DNA of 64,000 bases from Bartonella koehlerae C-29 (GCF_000706625.1 NZ_KL407334.1:337771-401770), one strand, 5' to 3'. Shown: positions 51,524-61,030, numbered from the stretch's first letter. Made by a program: numbers and translations. The notes: generated by a model from the letters alone, not told the origin.

Positions 51524-52166
51524 GAGAGTTTAAAAGGTTTTCTGCTAAAAGTTTGAAAGCACGTGCACGATGAGAGAGTGGTGTTTGATCATTGAGTTTC
51601 CAACCATGTTTTTGCTCTGTTGTCATTTCACCAAAGGTATCATCATATCCGTCTGGTAAAAAAATGGGATCAAAGCCAAAACCTTTATCTCCACGTGGCG
51701 GCCAAATGAATGATCCCTCAATACTTCCGCGGAAGTAATCTGCATGAGTATCGGGCCATGCAATGCAAATAACCGATATAAACCGACATTTTCGTTGGTT
51801 TTTTTTATGTGCTCCGATTTTTTGAAGTTTCTCTTCTATTTTTTGCATCGCTTTTAAAAAGTCACGTGTACCATCGGGTTGAAGAGCGAGGTCAGCGGTA
51901 TAAACGCCTGGTGAACCACCCAGAGCATCCACTTCCAATCCTGAATCATCAGAGAGGGCAGGAAGTCCTGTATTTTTTGCAGCTGCAAAGGCTTTGATAT
52001 AAGCATTTTCTTCAAATGTTGTTCCTGTTTCTTCTATTTCAGGTAATCCAAGTTCTTTGGCTGATTGGATTTTTAAACCGAAGGGAGCAACTAAAGTAGT
52101 AATTTCATGCAATTTGCCGATATTATGTGTAGCGATGACGAGCTTTTTGCTCACTATGTTTCTCAT
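51516..52166 (-). CDS. rdgB: XTP/dITP diphosphatase (RdgB/HAM1)
   Basis: House-cleaning pyrophosphatase that removes non-canonical purine nucleotides before incorporation. 216 residues with [11 protein letters not shown] near 12-22, [13 protein letters not shown], and GFGFDPIF with C-terminal [14 protein letters not shown] precedes the ATG. In relatives rph lies upstream; here it is absent from the window and hrcA is divergent. Confidence 0.96.
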   Translation of the reverse strand: MRNIVSKKLVIATHNIGKLHEITTLVAPFGLKIQSAKELGLPEIEETGTTFEENAYIKAFAAAKNTGLPALSDDSGLEVDALGGSPGVYTADLALQPDGTRDFLKAMQKIEEKLQKIGAHKKNQRKCRFISVICIAWPDTHADYFRGSIEGSFIWPPRGDKGFGFDPIFLPDGYDDTFGEMTTEQKHGWKLNDQTPLSHRARAFKLLAENLLNSHE

Positions 52167-52473
52167 ATAAATCTCTCTAAAAATAAAAAGTGGGTGTTAT
52201 TTTCTGTGCTAAAAATTAGTTTAAACGAACAATATAATATGAGCTCTGCCAGATTTTACGAGATGCGATTTTTTCATGTTTACTAATATCGTTCAAATGA
52301 AATCTTTTATGTTTTATGAGGACAATTATTGAAAAGGCACATACTAAAGTATCTTTCTTTTTGATGATAGCATAAATATGTATTATACTTTTGCACTGCT
52401 TTAGACCATTTGACCAAACCTTGGCAAAATCTATATAAAAAGAGAGTGTTTTTAAAGTAGTGAATTATTTTTG
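52167..52473. other. Divergent intergenic region rdgB / hrcA
   Basis: About 300 bp, AT-rich. It contains a sigma70-like promoter candidate for hrcA, listed separately. I looked for a CIRCE element (TTAGCACTC-N9-GAGTGCTAA) and did not find one. Confidence 0.5.
52410..52439 (+). promoter_or_regulatory. Sigma70-like promoter candidate for hrcA-grpE
   Basis: TTGACC (52410-52415), then TATATA at 52432 (16 base spacer) or TATAAA at 52434 (18 base spacer), 35-40 bases before the hrcA start codon. The -35 matches five of six consensus bases. Prediction only. Confidence 0.4.
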
Positions 52474-53544
52474 ATGAAGCACAAACCTATTGATGATGAA
52501 CTAAAATATCTTGATGAACGTTCGCGAGATATCTTTCGGCATATTGTGGAGGCTTATCTTAATGATGGGGAACCTGTAGGATCACGAAATCTTTCACGAC
52601 TTTTGCAGCAGACATTATCACCTGCGACGATTCGCAATGTGATGAGTGATCTTGAACATCTTGGTTTGATTTATGCACCTCATGTATCTGCGGGGCGAAT
52701 GCCAACACAATCAGGGTTACGTTTTTTTGTTGATGCATTTATGGAAGCGGGTGATTTGCCAAACGAGGAGCGGGAAAGTATTGAAACTCAAATCAAGGAG
52801 ACAGGTCATGCACAGTCAGTTGAACATTTTCTTATTCAAGCGAGCCAAGTTCTTTCAGATCTTTCACGTGGAGCAGGGCTCGTTCTTGCGACGAAACACG
52901 AAGGGACATTGAAGCATATTGAATTTGTGCGTCTTGATGGAGAGCAGGCTCTTGCTGTTTTAGTGACTCAACAAGGTGGAGTTGAAAATCGTATTGTTCA
53001 TTTACCAGAGGGTGTGACCCATGCACAATTGACGGAGGCAATGAATTTTCTTAATGCGCATATTCAAGGGCTCACATTGAGTGAAGCTAAAGAGGAAATT
53101 GCACGGCTATGTTCAGAAACACGAGCTGCACTTGATCATTTGTCTCATCATCTTGTTGAAACAGGGTTAGCTCTTTGGGGAGGAGAAGGTACTGATCATA
53201 AAATCCATCTTATTGTTCGTGGGCGAAGCAATTTGCTTGAAGATGTGAAGGCAGAAGAAGATTTAGAGCGGTTACGACATTTGTTTGATGATCTTGAAAC
53301 GCGTGAAAGCATGGCTCAGTTGCTCGATTTAACGGATGAAGGTTCAGGAGTCCGTATCTTTATTGGTTCAGAAAATAAGTTGTTTTCGCTTTCTGGTTCT
53401 TCTTTAGTTGTGGCACCTTATCGTGATTCGCAACAAAAAGTCATTGGTGCTTTAGGAGTTATTGGGCCTACACGGCTTAATTACGCAAGAATCGTGCCTA
53501 TGGTTGATTATACAGCTCAACTTGTGTCACAGTTGTTGCGTTAA
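52474..53544 (+). CDS. hrcA: HrcA heat-inducible transcription repressor
   Basis: Repressor that binds CIRCE elements in front of groESL and sometimes dnaK operons. 356 residues: N-terminal winged helix (RSRDIFRHIVEAYLNDGEPVGS, ATIRNVMSDLEHLGLI), then the HrcA GAF-like and C-terminal domains with GALGVIGPTRLNYARIVP. The ATG at 52474 is used; the frame opens one codon earlier with TTG. It is followed by grpE at 134 bp, a pair conserved in Rhizobiales. Confidence 0.96.
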   Translation: MKHKPIDDELKYLDERSRDIFRHIVEAYLNDGEPVGSRNLSRLLQQTLSPATIRNVMSDLEHLGLIYAPHVSAGRMPTQSGLRFFVDAFMEAGDLPNEERESIETQIKETGHAQSVEHFLIQASQVLSDLSRGAGLVLATKHEGTLKHIEFVRLDGEQALAVLVTQQGGVENRIVHLPEGVTHAQLTEAMNFLNAHIQGLTLSEAKEEIARLCSETRAALDHLSHHLVETGLALWGGEGTDHKIHLIVRGRSNLLEDVKAEEDLERLRHLFDDLETRESMAQLLDLTDEGSGVRIFIGSENKLFSLSGSSLVVAPYRDSQQKVIGALGVIGPTRLNYARIVPMVDYTAQLVSQLLR

Positions 53545-53678
53545 AAAGACCAGATGAATATTTTACGATAAACGCTTATTTTAGGTACATAGCATTAAGA
53601 TGCATAAATAGCTCTTGATTTTTGTCTATAAAATTTCGATATCGAGAATAACGAATCTTATGAAGGAATGGAATTTTT

Positions 53679-54341
53679 ATGTCTGATGAAAAAAATAAAT
53701 TTACTGACGCTTCATTTGAAAGTTGCGATTTGAAAAATCCAGCTGATCGCGATGCACTTAAACAAGCTGCCGATGAGTTTTTAAAAGCGCGTACAGTAGA
53801 AGCTGACGCAGACGTGAAAGGGGAAGGAGAGGAATTTGTTGATCCCTTAGTTGCTTTGCAGGATGAAAATAAAGAATTGAAAGATCAGCTTTTGCGTCTT
53901 GTTGCAGATATGGAAAACCTTCGACGCCGTACTGCGCGTGATGTGGCTGATGCGAAGGCTTATTCAATTGCTAATTTTGCACGTGACATGTTATCTGTTT
54001 CTGACAATCTCAATCGTGCTTTGGATGCTATTCCGGAAGGAGCAAAAGAGAATGATGCTGGTTTAAAAACATTAGCTGAGGGTGTTGAAATGACTGAGCG
54101 CGCAATGATAGCAGCACTAGAACGCCATGGAGTACAAAAAATTCATCCCGAGGGGCAAAAATTTGATCCTCACTTTCATCAAGCAATGTTTGAAATTCCT
54201 AACTCTAATGTTCCAGATAACACCGTTCAGCAAGTTGTTCAAGCCGGTTACATTATCGGTGAACGTGTTTTGCGTCCGGCTATCGTGGGTGTAGCAAAAG
54301 GAGGTGCGAAAGATGTTTCTGTTGAAACTGATTCGGCTTAA
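53679..54341 (+). CDS. grpE: GrpE, nucleotide exchange factor of DnaK
   Basis: Releases ADP from DnaK. 220 residues with an acidic N-terminal tail, long coiled-coil helix ([19 protein letters not shown] near 66-84) and C-terminal beta domain ending [30 protein letters not shown] precedes the ATG. Downstream is a hairpin likely to terminate hrcA-grpE. Confidence 0.97.
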   Translation: MSDEKNKFTDASFESCDLKNPADRDALKQAADEFLKARTVEADADVKGEGEEFVDPLVALQDENKELKDQLLRLVADMENLRRRTARDVADAKAYSIANFARDMLSVSDNLNRALDAIPEGAKENDAGLKTLAEGVEMTERAMIAALERHGVQKIHPEGQKFDPHFHQAMFEIPNSNVPDNTVQQVVQAGYIIGERVLRPAIVGVAKGGAKDVSVETDSA

Positions 54342-54366
54342 AACGCATTAAAACAATAACACCCTT

Positions 54367-54405
54367 ACTGTGAGGCCGCGATATTGCATGTAGTCTCACA
54401 GTTTT
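54367..54405 (+). terminator. Hairpin terminator after grpE
   Basis: ACTGTGAG (54367-54374) pairs perfectly with CTCACAGT (54395-54402), followed by TTTT from the last T. Loop is about 20 bases. Likely end of hrcA-grpE transcription; it could also serve convergent thpR weakly. Confidence 0.6.
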
Positions 54406-54449
54406 GAGATCTTTGTATGTGAAGAGGATCCCAAAAATATTAAAACTTT

Positions 54450-54989
54450 CTATACTTGGAGTTTCCAGCTTCCTTTTACGATATAAGGAGCATCGCTTGA
54501 GGGAGAGGGCGATAACAATAAAACAAAGTGGTTTACTTCAAAGGGAGAAAACGAAAAGTTGCCTTTAGAAGACAGATAAGAAGGAAGATCTTCAGGTTGA
54601 ATATCGAGCAGTCGTGCAAGGGTAATATGCGGGGTAAATTGTTTTTCATCATGAGTTAATCCTAGGTGATTCTGAATACACTGAATTTTTTCGTGTAAAA
54701 GGTTGAGAGTTTCGCAAGGCTCAATACGGACAATAAGAGAATGTGGCATACTTTCTGAACCAAAAATTTCAAAACCCTTTATATGTAAGACAAAAGGGGG
54801 GAGCTTTATTGTGTCAAAGGCACGTATAAGTTCGTCTGCGAGAAAGCTTTCAATCTCACCAAAGAAAGACAAAGTGACATGAAAATTTTGTGGGTTAATC
54901 CATTGCGCTTTTGGTAAGCCATTTTGCAGCGATATAAGTTCTTGTGTTGTTTTTTGAGGAATCTGAAGGGCACTAAACAGACGGTACAT
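54450..54989 (-). CDS. thpR: RNA 2',3'-cyclic phosphodiesterase (ThpR / 2H family)
   Basis: 2H phosphoesterase, earlier called 2'-5' RNA ligase. 179 residues carrying the two defining motifs HVTLSFFG (H37, T39) and HITLARLL (H121, T123). Its physiological RNA substrate is unclear. Convergent with grpE. GGAG lies near the ATG. Confidence 0.93.
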   Translation of the reverse strand: MYRLFSALQIPQKTTQELISLQNGLPKAQWINPQNFHVTLSFFGEIESFLADELIRAFDTIKLPPFVLHIKGFEIFGSESMPHSLIVRIEPCETLNLLHEKIQCIQNHLGLTHDEKQFTPHITLARLLDIQPEDLPSYLSSKGNFSFSPFEVNHFVLLLSPSPSSDAPYIVKGSWKLQV

Positions 54990-55597
54990 GGTTTCTCCTT
55001 AAAGTAAAAAGACGCTCCCACAAGATTGATGGTAAAGAATATTGAAAGTTAAATGTAGCACTACCAATGGTGCGATGGTATAGAGAAAAAGAAAGAAAAA
55101 GAAAAGTTAAAAAATGGCTTGCGTAATTAAGGAATCTAAGAGAATGATCATAATTCCAATAAAAGCCACATTTGCATGAATTGCATCGCAAAGATATGCA
55201 GTGAGAAGATTGCTTGTGCTTTCGTTATTAGCGCTACAAATACAGCTTTAAATAAGGAAAATTAATCAATTTTTGATTATGAAATCGTCTTTTATTTTTT
55301 AAAAGGAGATTCAAAGTGACTTCAATAATTTCTATCTCTATATATGTTTAAGCGTAATGACAGTCATAATGTTCAATAAGCATTCAAATTAGTTCAATAT
55401 TGATGAAAAAGAGGATTACATGCAGAATATTATGCACAACATGACCGTTAACAGCATTTCTACTCACAATTATAATGCCAATTCATAACGGATATGAATG
55501 TTAATATAACTTAAAAAAATGAGAAAGCCAATAAAAATAATGATGGGAAGGAGTTTCTTGTTATTTTAAAGGTGATCATATTTTTGGGTGAAAAGCT
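54990..55597. other. Gene-free stretch between ptsH and thpR
   Basis: About 600 bp, AT-rich. The - strand near 55100-55200 can be read as LLTAYLCDAIHANVAFIG with further hydrophobic residues ending QAIF, stop; it resembles the tail of an integral membrane protein but has no start or partner. In relatives ahcY follows ptsH here. No RNA gene or repeat seen. Confidence 0.35.
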
Positions 55598-55894
55598 CTA
55601 GTTCTCTTCTCCAAATTTATTGTTTATGAGTTTCTCAAGAGCATCGAGCGCATCACTTGCTTCTGGTCCCCAAACACGAATAGTGAGATTGCAACCAGAT
55701 GAAGCTGCTAACATCATAAGTCCCATAATTGATGAGCCAACAACAGTTTTTCCATCTTTTTCAACTTCAACAATGGCGTTGAAATTGTCAACAATTTGGA
55801 CAAATTTCGCAGAAGCACGCGCGTGTAACCCACGTTTATTACAGATATTGAAATGGCGACTTAGTATAGAGGGGATAGGGTCATTGGAAAGCAT
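55598..55894 (-). CDS. ptsH: HPr-family phosphocarrier protein
   Basis: Phosphocarrier of the regulatory PTS of alphaproteobacteria. 98 residues with active-site H24 in GLHARAS and the serine region VVGSSIMGLMML (S54/S55), the target of HPr kinase. Seventeen bases after manX, completing a chvI-chvG-hprK-manX-ptsH run. No sugar-specific EIIB/EIIC genes are nearby, so the role is regulatory and not sugar uptake. Confidence 0.95.
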   Translation of the reverse strand: MLSNDPIPSILSRHFNICNKRGLHARASAKFVQIVDNFNAIVEVEKDGKTVVGSSIMGLMMLAASSGCNLTIRVWGPEASDALDALEKLINNKFGEEN

Positions 55895-55911
55895 TAGTGT
55901 TTAATTATCCG

Positions 55912-56310
55912 TTATAAGGTCATACTTGGTACATTAATATATTTACGCCCCGCTTCTTGCGCTATTCTTAAAGCTTCTGATAGCGAAATATCAGGACATT
56001 GGCGAATAGAAATTAATTTAATAAGCATGGGTAAATTAACCCCCGCAATCATTTCAACACGTCCTTTTTCAATGGCAGGAACAGCGATATTTGATGGTGT
56101 TCCACCGAATACGTCTGTTAATATGATTACGCCATGATTTGTATCTGTAGAGGAGATTGCGGCTATAATATCACCTCGGCGTTGATCTATGTCATCATCA
56201 GGATAGACACATATTGTTGCGAATTTTTCTTGTGTTCCAACAACATGTTCCACAGCATTCAGAAATTCAACAGCTAGCTCACCGTGCGTTACAAGCACGA
56301 GTCCAATCAT
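55912..56310 (-). CDS. manX: PTS EIIA, mannose/fructose family
   Basis: Stand-alone EIIA-Man domain that accepts phosphate from HPr at H9 (MIGLVLVTHGELA). 133 residues. The start at 56310 is set by AGGAG about nine bases upstream; the frame stays open 32 codons further, but this would give a non-family N-terminus. Later segment LTDVFGGTPSN is the family signature. Without EIIB/EIIC it is part of a regulatory cascade. Confidence 0.94.
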   Translation of the reverse strand: MIGLVLVTHGELAVEFLNAVEHVVGTQEKFATICVYPDDDIDQRRGDIIAAISSTDTNHGVIILTDVFGGTPSNIAVPAIEKGRVEMIAGVNLPMLIKLISIRQCPDISLSEALRIAQEAGRKYINVPSMTL

Positions 56311-56437
56311 TTTATAAAAACTCCTGTTAAGTAAAGAGATAAGGTGAGAGAAACATTTTACAAAGCTTTGTTTTGTTGCCAAGCAAAATTTGCAAAAAAA
56401 AGGCAAAAAGTATGATTTTTTATTTATTCGAAAAAAA

Positions 56438-56902
56438 TTAGACAGATTTCAACCATATTTTTCTGAAAAAGAATGCTTCAATAGCTTGGCAAATGGCTGT
56501 ACAATCTGCTTCACGGAGGCTAGGGAGTTTTAAAAGAGGAATGTGTAGATCTGCAAATTTAAAAGTCTGATTTGTGGAAAAGCGTTCATATTCAGGACCG
56601 AGAAGAATAACACAATCAATGGTTGTTTGTTTTTCAAAATCTATCGTATAAAGGCCAACTCCGCGGATTTCGATACCACCCTGCAAACCTTCTGGAGTGA
56701 ATCCGTGAAGTTTTCCATTTTCCACACGTAGCATTGTATAATCATCACTGATAAGTTTTGCTTCACGTTTTGACCATCCAGCACGGTCAAGCAAGGAAAG
56801 TGTGAGAGTTGATTTTCCTGAACCAGATGGACCTATAATCAGCAGTCCCTTTCCTCCCAATTGGAGGCAGTTTGCATGGAGTATTTCATTTTTTGTTTTC
56901 AT
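56438..56902 (-). CDS. hprK: HPr kinase/phosphorylase, short alphaproteobacterial form
   Basis: Phosphorylates HPr on serine. Only the C-terminal catalytic domain is present (154 residues), normal for alphaproteobacteria whereas Firmicute HprK is about 310. P-loop GPSGSGKS at 24-31 and GIEIRGVGLYTID signature near 85. It lies 24 bp downstream of chvG, which ties PTS state to the ChvGI system. Confidence 0.95.
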   Translation of the reverse strand: MKTKNEILHANCLQLGGKGLLIIGPSGSGKSTLTLSLLDRAGWSKREAKLISDDYTMLRVENGKLHGFTPEGLQGGIEIRGVGLYTIDFEKQTTIDCVILLGPEYERFSTNQTFKFADLHIPLLKLPSLREADCTAICQAIEAFFFRKIWLKSV

Positions 56903-56925
56903 GCCTTTTACTTTGGGTAAAGGGT

Positions 56926-58710
56926 TTATCTAGCGAAGGGAAGTACAATAATAAAACGTGCGCCAGTTTTACTATTTTCAAGTTCGGGGTCAACAATATT
57001 TTCCGCTGTAATTGTCCCATTATGAGCCTCAATGATTTGCCGACTAATAGAAAGACCGAGTCCTGAGTTTTGTCCAAATGTATCTTCGCTTGGACGATCA
57101 GTATAAAAGCGTTCAAAAATGCGTTCAATATTTTCTGAGCGAATACCAGGACCATTATCTTCAATAATTAAAACAAGATTTGCAGTATGGCTTTTCATAG
57201 TTATACAAATTTTGCCTTTATCATGAGGAATAAAGGAACGTGCATTTTCAATGATATTGGAAATCACTTGTCCCAAACGGAGTTCATGTCCCAATACGAG
57301 ATAGGGTTTTCCATGAGGACGTGGGATAATATTAAGGCTTATATCAATGTTTTGCCTATTACGGTATACTTCCTGAACAGCATTAACAAGGCTTTCCAAA
57401 AGCAGTTTTACATCAACAATTTGCGCTGTTTCACGAGCGAGTTCTGCATCAAGTCGCGAGGCATCAGAAATATCAGTAATCAAACGGTCAAGACGACGCA
57501 CATCATGTTGGATAATTTCAATCAATTGTTCCTGTGCTTCTTCATTTTTAGCCAAGGGGAGAGTTTCAACAGCACTACGCAGTGAGGTAAGTGGATTTTT
57601 TAATTCGTGACTTACATCAGCAGCAAAACGTTCAATGGCTTCAATGCGCATATAAAGGGCATTGGTCATGTCACGAATAGAGGTTGAAAGATGACCAATT
57701 TCATCTTCACGCATTGAAAAATCAGGAATTTCAACGCGCTTATTATTGCCATTGCGCACACGGTTGGCGGAGGCAGATAATTTACTCAATGGATGTGCAA
57801 TCGTATGAGCTAAAAATAGGGAGAGTACCAAAAGCACACTACCTACGACGGCAAAGACTTTAAAAATAACCAATCTTTCACCTTTTACAATATCATCAAT
57901 ATCTGAACCAGTGGTTGAAAGAAGAAGTGCACCTACCACAGCTCGATAGCGTTGAACAGGCACGGCGACAGAAACGATTAATTGTCCCTGTCTGTTGCGT
58001 CGTTTAGCGGTTGCAAGTGATCCATTAAGTGCTCGGTAAACTTCTGGGTAAACAATACCTCGTTTTTTTGCTTGTTCCCTATCGATGGCAATACCATTGC
58101 CATAAAGTGCACTTGAAAACCATGAATAGAAGCGATCCCACAGATTTTTTTCAGTTTTAAGTGGGGGTAAATTATAGCTGAAAACTTCACCACTAGAATA
58201 AAGGACGCGTGAATCAAGAAGCAAGGTAGCATCACGATCATAGATACGTGCTCTTGTCGTTTTAGGTGTGATAAGGCGTCGTAAAAGGGGGGCAACTTGT
58301 TCAGGATTAATGGGAAAATCCCAAGAGTCTGTCGATTGAGGTGCAGGTGTAACGCTTTCTCCAGCTTGTAATTCTAAAAGTTTTTGAGGATCAATGAGAA
58401 TAGAATTCGTATCTACTGTTGCAGAAGCTGCAATGGCTCCAGCGATAATTTTTCCTTGGATGCATAAGCTTTTGATTTTTGCTTCAATCAGACCATCACG
58501 AAATTGATTAAGATATAAAATGCCTGTAACTAGAATTGCAAGGGCGGCAAGATTTAAAATGACAATACGGCGTGTAAGACTGGAAAAAAGCAATTGTCTG
58601 AGAAGACGTTGTGTCCGAAAGCGCAAATCGGAAAGTATAGAAAAGGGAGATGAAGGAAGACCATTTGGTGTTATTTTTTGCAGGGTTTCCAGTTGAGTAT
58701 TTTTTGTCAT
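56926..58710 (-). CDS. chvG: ChvG/BatS-type sensor histidine kinase
   Basis: Inner-membrane sensor kinase of the ChvGI/BvrRS/BatRS family; in Bartonella the pair is BatR/BatS and controls virulence genes in response to pH. 594 residues: membrane spans near 48-68 and 282-303 flanking a periplasmic sensor domain, HAMP near 300-350, phospho-acceptor H368 in ADVSHELKNPLTSLR, then N, G1 and G2 boxes (NIIENARSF, IEDNGPGIRSENI, GLGLSISRQIIEAHNG). Forty bases after chvI. The PTS genes follow. A shorter start is possible but not needed. Confidence 0.96.
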   Translation of the reverse strand: MTKNTQLETLQKITPNGLPSSPFSILSDLRFRTQRLLRQLLFSSLTRRIVILNLAALAILVTGILYLNQFRDGLIEAKIKSLCIQGKIIAGAIAASATVDTNSILIDPQKLLELQAGESVTPAPQSTDSWDFPINPEQVAPLLRRLITPKTTRARIYDRDATLLLDSRVLYSSGEVFSYNLPPLKTEKNLWDRFYSWFSSALYGNGIAIDREQAKKRGIVYPEVYRALNGSLATAKRRNRQGQLIVSVAVPVQRYRAVVGALLLSTTGSDIDDIVKGERLVIFKVFAVVGSVLLVLSLFLAHTIAHPLSKLSASANRVRNGNNKRVEIPDFSMREDEIGHLSTSIRDMTNALYMRIEAIERFAADVSHELKNPLTSLRSAVETLPLAKNEEAQEQLIEIIQHDVRRLDRLITDISDASRLDAELARETAQIVDVKLLLESLVNAVQEVYRNRQNIDISLNIIPRPHGKPYLVLGHELRLGQVISNIIENARSFIPHDKGKICITMKSHTANLVLIIEDNGPGIRSENIERIFERFYTDRPSEDTFGQNSGLGLSISRQIIEAHNGTITAENIVDPELENSKTGARFIIVLPFAR

Positions 58711-58749
58711 CTATTTGATTGCCATTCAAATTTCTGCGACAAAATAGTT

Positions 58750-59472
58750 TTACACCTCGTGGAATCGATAACCTACACCGTACAGTGTTTCAATCATTGC
58801 AAAATCATCATCCACTTGTTTAAACTTTTTACGCAGACGTTTAATGTGACTATCGATAGTGCGGTCATCTACATAGACTTGATCACTATAGGCTGCATCC
58901 ATCAAAGCATCACGACTTTTCACCACTCCTGGTCTCTGTGCTAAGGTTTGTAGAATCAAGAATTCTGTAACGGTTAAGATAACAGGTTTATCTTTCCATG
59001 TACAGGTGTGACGTTCTTGATCCATCACAAGATCTCCCCGTTTAAGAGAAGAGGTGGGTGAGGCTCCTGTTGCAAGCGGTTGGTTACGAGTACTTGCACG
59101 GCGCAAAATAGCTTTCACGCGTTCAATGAGAAGACGTTGAGAAAAAGGTTTGGTAATAAAATCGTCAGCTCCCATTTTAAGACCAAATAGTTCATCAATT
59201 TCATCATCCTTGGAGGTAAGAAAGATAACTGGAATATCAGACTTTTGACGTAAACGGCGCAAAAGTTCCATCCCATCCATTCGAGGCATTTTAATATCGA
59301 AAATAGCTAAATGTGGGGGATGGAGTGTTAGACCTTTGAGCGCAGACGCTCCATCTGTATAGCTTTCAACTCGGTAGCCTTCTGTTTCAAGCGCAAAAGA
59401 TAACGATGTCAAAATATTGCGGTCATCATCAACAAGTACAATCGTTTGTGTGATTGTTGGATTATCTTTCAT
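58750..59472 (-). CDS. chvI: ChvI/BatR-type response regulator
   Basis: OmpR-family transcription regulator, partner of the ChvG kinase. 240 residues: receiver with phospho-acceptor D59 in [10 protein letters not shown] and conserved K109 region TKPF, then winged-helix DNA-binding domain ending [11 protein letters not shown] and [15 protein letters not shown] precedes the ATG. In many Rhizobiales pckA is divergent from chvI; here only noncoding DNA. Confidence 0.97.
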   Translation of the reverse strand: MKDNPTITQTIVLVDDDRNILTSLSFALETEGYRVESYTDGASALKGLTLHPPHLAIFDIKMPRMDGMELLRRLRQKSDIPVIFLTSKDDEIDELFGLKMGADDFITKPFSQRLLIERVKAILRRASTRNQPLATGASPTSSLKRGDLVMDQERHTCTWKDKPVILTVTEFLILQTLAQRPGVVKSRDALMDAAYSDQVYVDDRTIDSHIKRLRKKFKQVDDDFAMIETLYGVGYRFHEV

Positions 59473-59891
59473 GACTTTTTAGACCTTTCTATTGCCGTGT
59501 TTTCTATTGCCATGTTAGCAAATTATTTACGCTATTTGACCTAAGGTATTTATATGGGAGTTCACATTTTTTTTGCAAAACAAATATGATACAAACTGTA
59601 GCTGAGTAAAAAACTTTTCACCTTTACGATAAAAGATTGTTTTATCTCTGCAATTTTATAACGCTTTTGCACACATTAAGATCCCTTTTCAGAGGATAAA
59701 TTTTTAAGGGGCCGTTTTTTGATCAAAATTTATGGTTATTTCTGTACCAGAATTACACAGGATCAGAATGCAACAGGTTCACTTTTAATCGTTGAAGTTT
59801 AAAAAATCTACCTATCTGTTTTAAAAGCAGAGAAAAGAGTGTGGTGATATATTTGCAAAAATTTGCATACATTGCATAAAAGGAGGCGATA
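59473..59891. other. Divergent intergenic region chvI / LysM protein
   Basis: About 420 bp of AT-rich DNA. It must contain promoters for both genes; no pckA, RNA gene or repeat copy recognised. Confidence 0.45.
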
Positions 59892-60347
59892 ATGGGTTTT
59901 TTTAATTTTATTAAAACGGTTGGTGAAAAACTTGGTGTTGGGGATTATGAGCCAACAGAAAAAGATTTTAAAGCTGCGTTCGATAATTTTCAACTTGGTA
60001 CAGAAAAAGTGAATATTCAGGTTGAAAATGGTAAAGCTGTTTTGAGTGGTGAAGTTCTAGATAGGGAAACACTTGAAAAAGCACTTTTGGTTGTTGGCAA
60101 TTCGCAGGGTATCTCTTCTGTTGATATTGGCCAATTAAAGGTTACAGATACTGCGTCTGTGAAAGCTTCTCGCTTTTATGAGGTGAAATCTGGTGATAAC
60201 CTTTGGAAAATTGCTGAAGAAGTGTATGGAAAAGGGCAAGGTGATAAAAATGCGTTTATTTTTGAAGCCAATAAGCCAATGCTAAAGTCTCCCGATAAAA
60301 TTTATCCTGGACAAGTTTTGCGTATTCCTGAAATTGACCGCGCTTGA
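59892..60347 (+). CDS. BON and LysM domain protein (Kbp/YgaU-like)
   Basis: Small 151-residue protein: BON domain about 15-75 and LysM domain about 97-146 (YEVKSGDNLWKIAEEVYGKG, YPGQVLRIPE). No signal peptide, resembling cytosolic YgaU/Kbp, a potassium-binding protein of E. coli. Role here is inferred from family only. AAAGGAGGCG lies just before the ATG. A long perfect palindrome follows the gene. Confidence 0.88.
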   Translation: MGFFNFIKTVGEKLGVGDYEPTEKDFKAAFDNFQLGTEKVNIQVENGKAVLSGEVLDRETLEKALLVVGNSQGISSVDIGQLKVTDTASVKASRFYEVKSGDNLWKIAEEVYGKGQGDKNAFIFEANKPMLKSPDKIYPGQVLRIPEIDRA

Positions 60348-60404
60348 TGTAAGACAGAGGATAAATATTTTACTTCTTTACAGCATTTGTTAGGGAGTTA
60401 AAAA

Positions 60405-60437
60405 ATGAGAAGCATGAAAAATTTTCATGCTTCTCAT
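60405..60437. terminator. 33 bp perfect palindrome, bidirectional terminator
   Basis: ATGAGAAGCATGAAAA (60405-60420) and TTTTCATGCTTCTCAT (60422-60437) are perfect reverse complements around one base. It lies between the convergent LysM gene and the copper chaperone gene. The stem is AT-rich towards the tip; with T-runs on either strand it could terminate both. Alternative: a protein-binding palindrome. Confidence 0.7.
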
Positions 60438-60475
60438 TTTCATACTGAAATAGCGTTTAATGGTGAGAAAAGAAC

Positions 60476-61030
60476 TTAAGGTGTAGGCGCAGATTTGGAA
60501 GGTAATCTTTCTTCCGTAGCATTGACAAAGAATTCAACATCAATTGTTCCTGCTTTTTCAAACGTTAATTTTGCACTAATTTTATCGCCTACCTTGAATG
60601 GTTGTGAAAGCCCCATGAACATAATATGATCGCCCCCAGGCTTAAGGGTAATTTCTCCATTTCCTGGGATTTCAATGCCATTGTGCATTTTTTCCATTTT
60701 CATAATATCATTAACAACTGTCATAGAATGGATTTCTGTTGTTTGTACTCCGTTTGTTGAAACAGAAATCAAACGATCTGGGGTATCGCTATGATTAATG
60801 ATATAGAGATAGCCACTGCCCACTTTTATGCCTTTGGGTGTTGCGCGTGTCCAAGGATGAATGATTTCTATTTCTCCAACTTTATATTGATGTGCAGTTG
60901 CAGGTAGGGCTATGAAAGCAAAGAGAAGAACCCGTACCATATTTTTGATAACTTTTTTGATTAGATATTGTACGAAAGCTGAATCTTGATGCATGAGATC
61001 TTTCATTCTTCCTACGATAAATGTTATCAT
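60476..61030 (-). CDS. Copper chaperone PCu(A)C
   Basis: Periplasmic copper-binding protein of the PCu(A)C family, which delivers Cu(I) to cytochrome oxidase CuA sites. 184 residues. AAGGAGGG seven bases before the ATG fixes the start, so about 31 residues precede the hydrophobic signal segment (MVRVLLFAFIALPATAHQ). Candidate ligands H101, M112, H135 and M137 (GGDHIMFMG) approximate the H-X10-M-X21-H-X-M pattern. The C-terminal domain GDKISAKLTFEKAGTIDVEF is typical. The usual SCO-like partner gene is absent. Confidence 0.88.
   Translation of the reverse strand: MITFIVGRMKDLMHQDSAFVQYLIKKVIKNMVRVLLFAFIALPATAHQYKVGEIEIIHPWTRATPKGIKVGSGYLYIINHSDTPDRLISVSTNGVQTTEIHSMTVVNDIMKMEKMHNGIEIPGNGEITLKPGGDHIMFMGLSQPFKVGDKISAKLTFEKAGTIDVEFFVNATEERLPSKSAPTP

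Noticed and set aside
52167-52473. CIRCE element upstream of hrcA
   Set aside because: No TTAGCACTC-N9-GAGTGCTAA or close variant found.
53608-53645. RpoH promoter before grpE (CTTGATTTTTG...)
   Set aside because: The -10 region at 17-18 base spacing does not fit CYTATNT.
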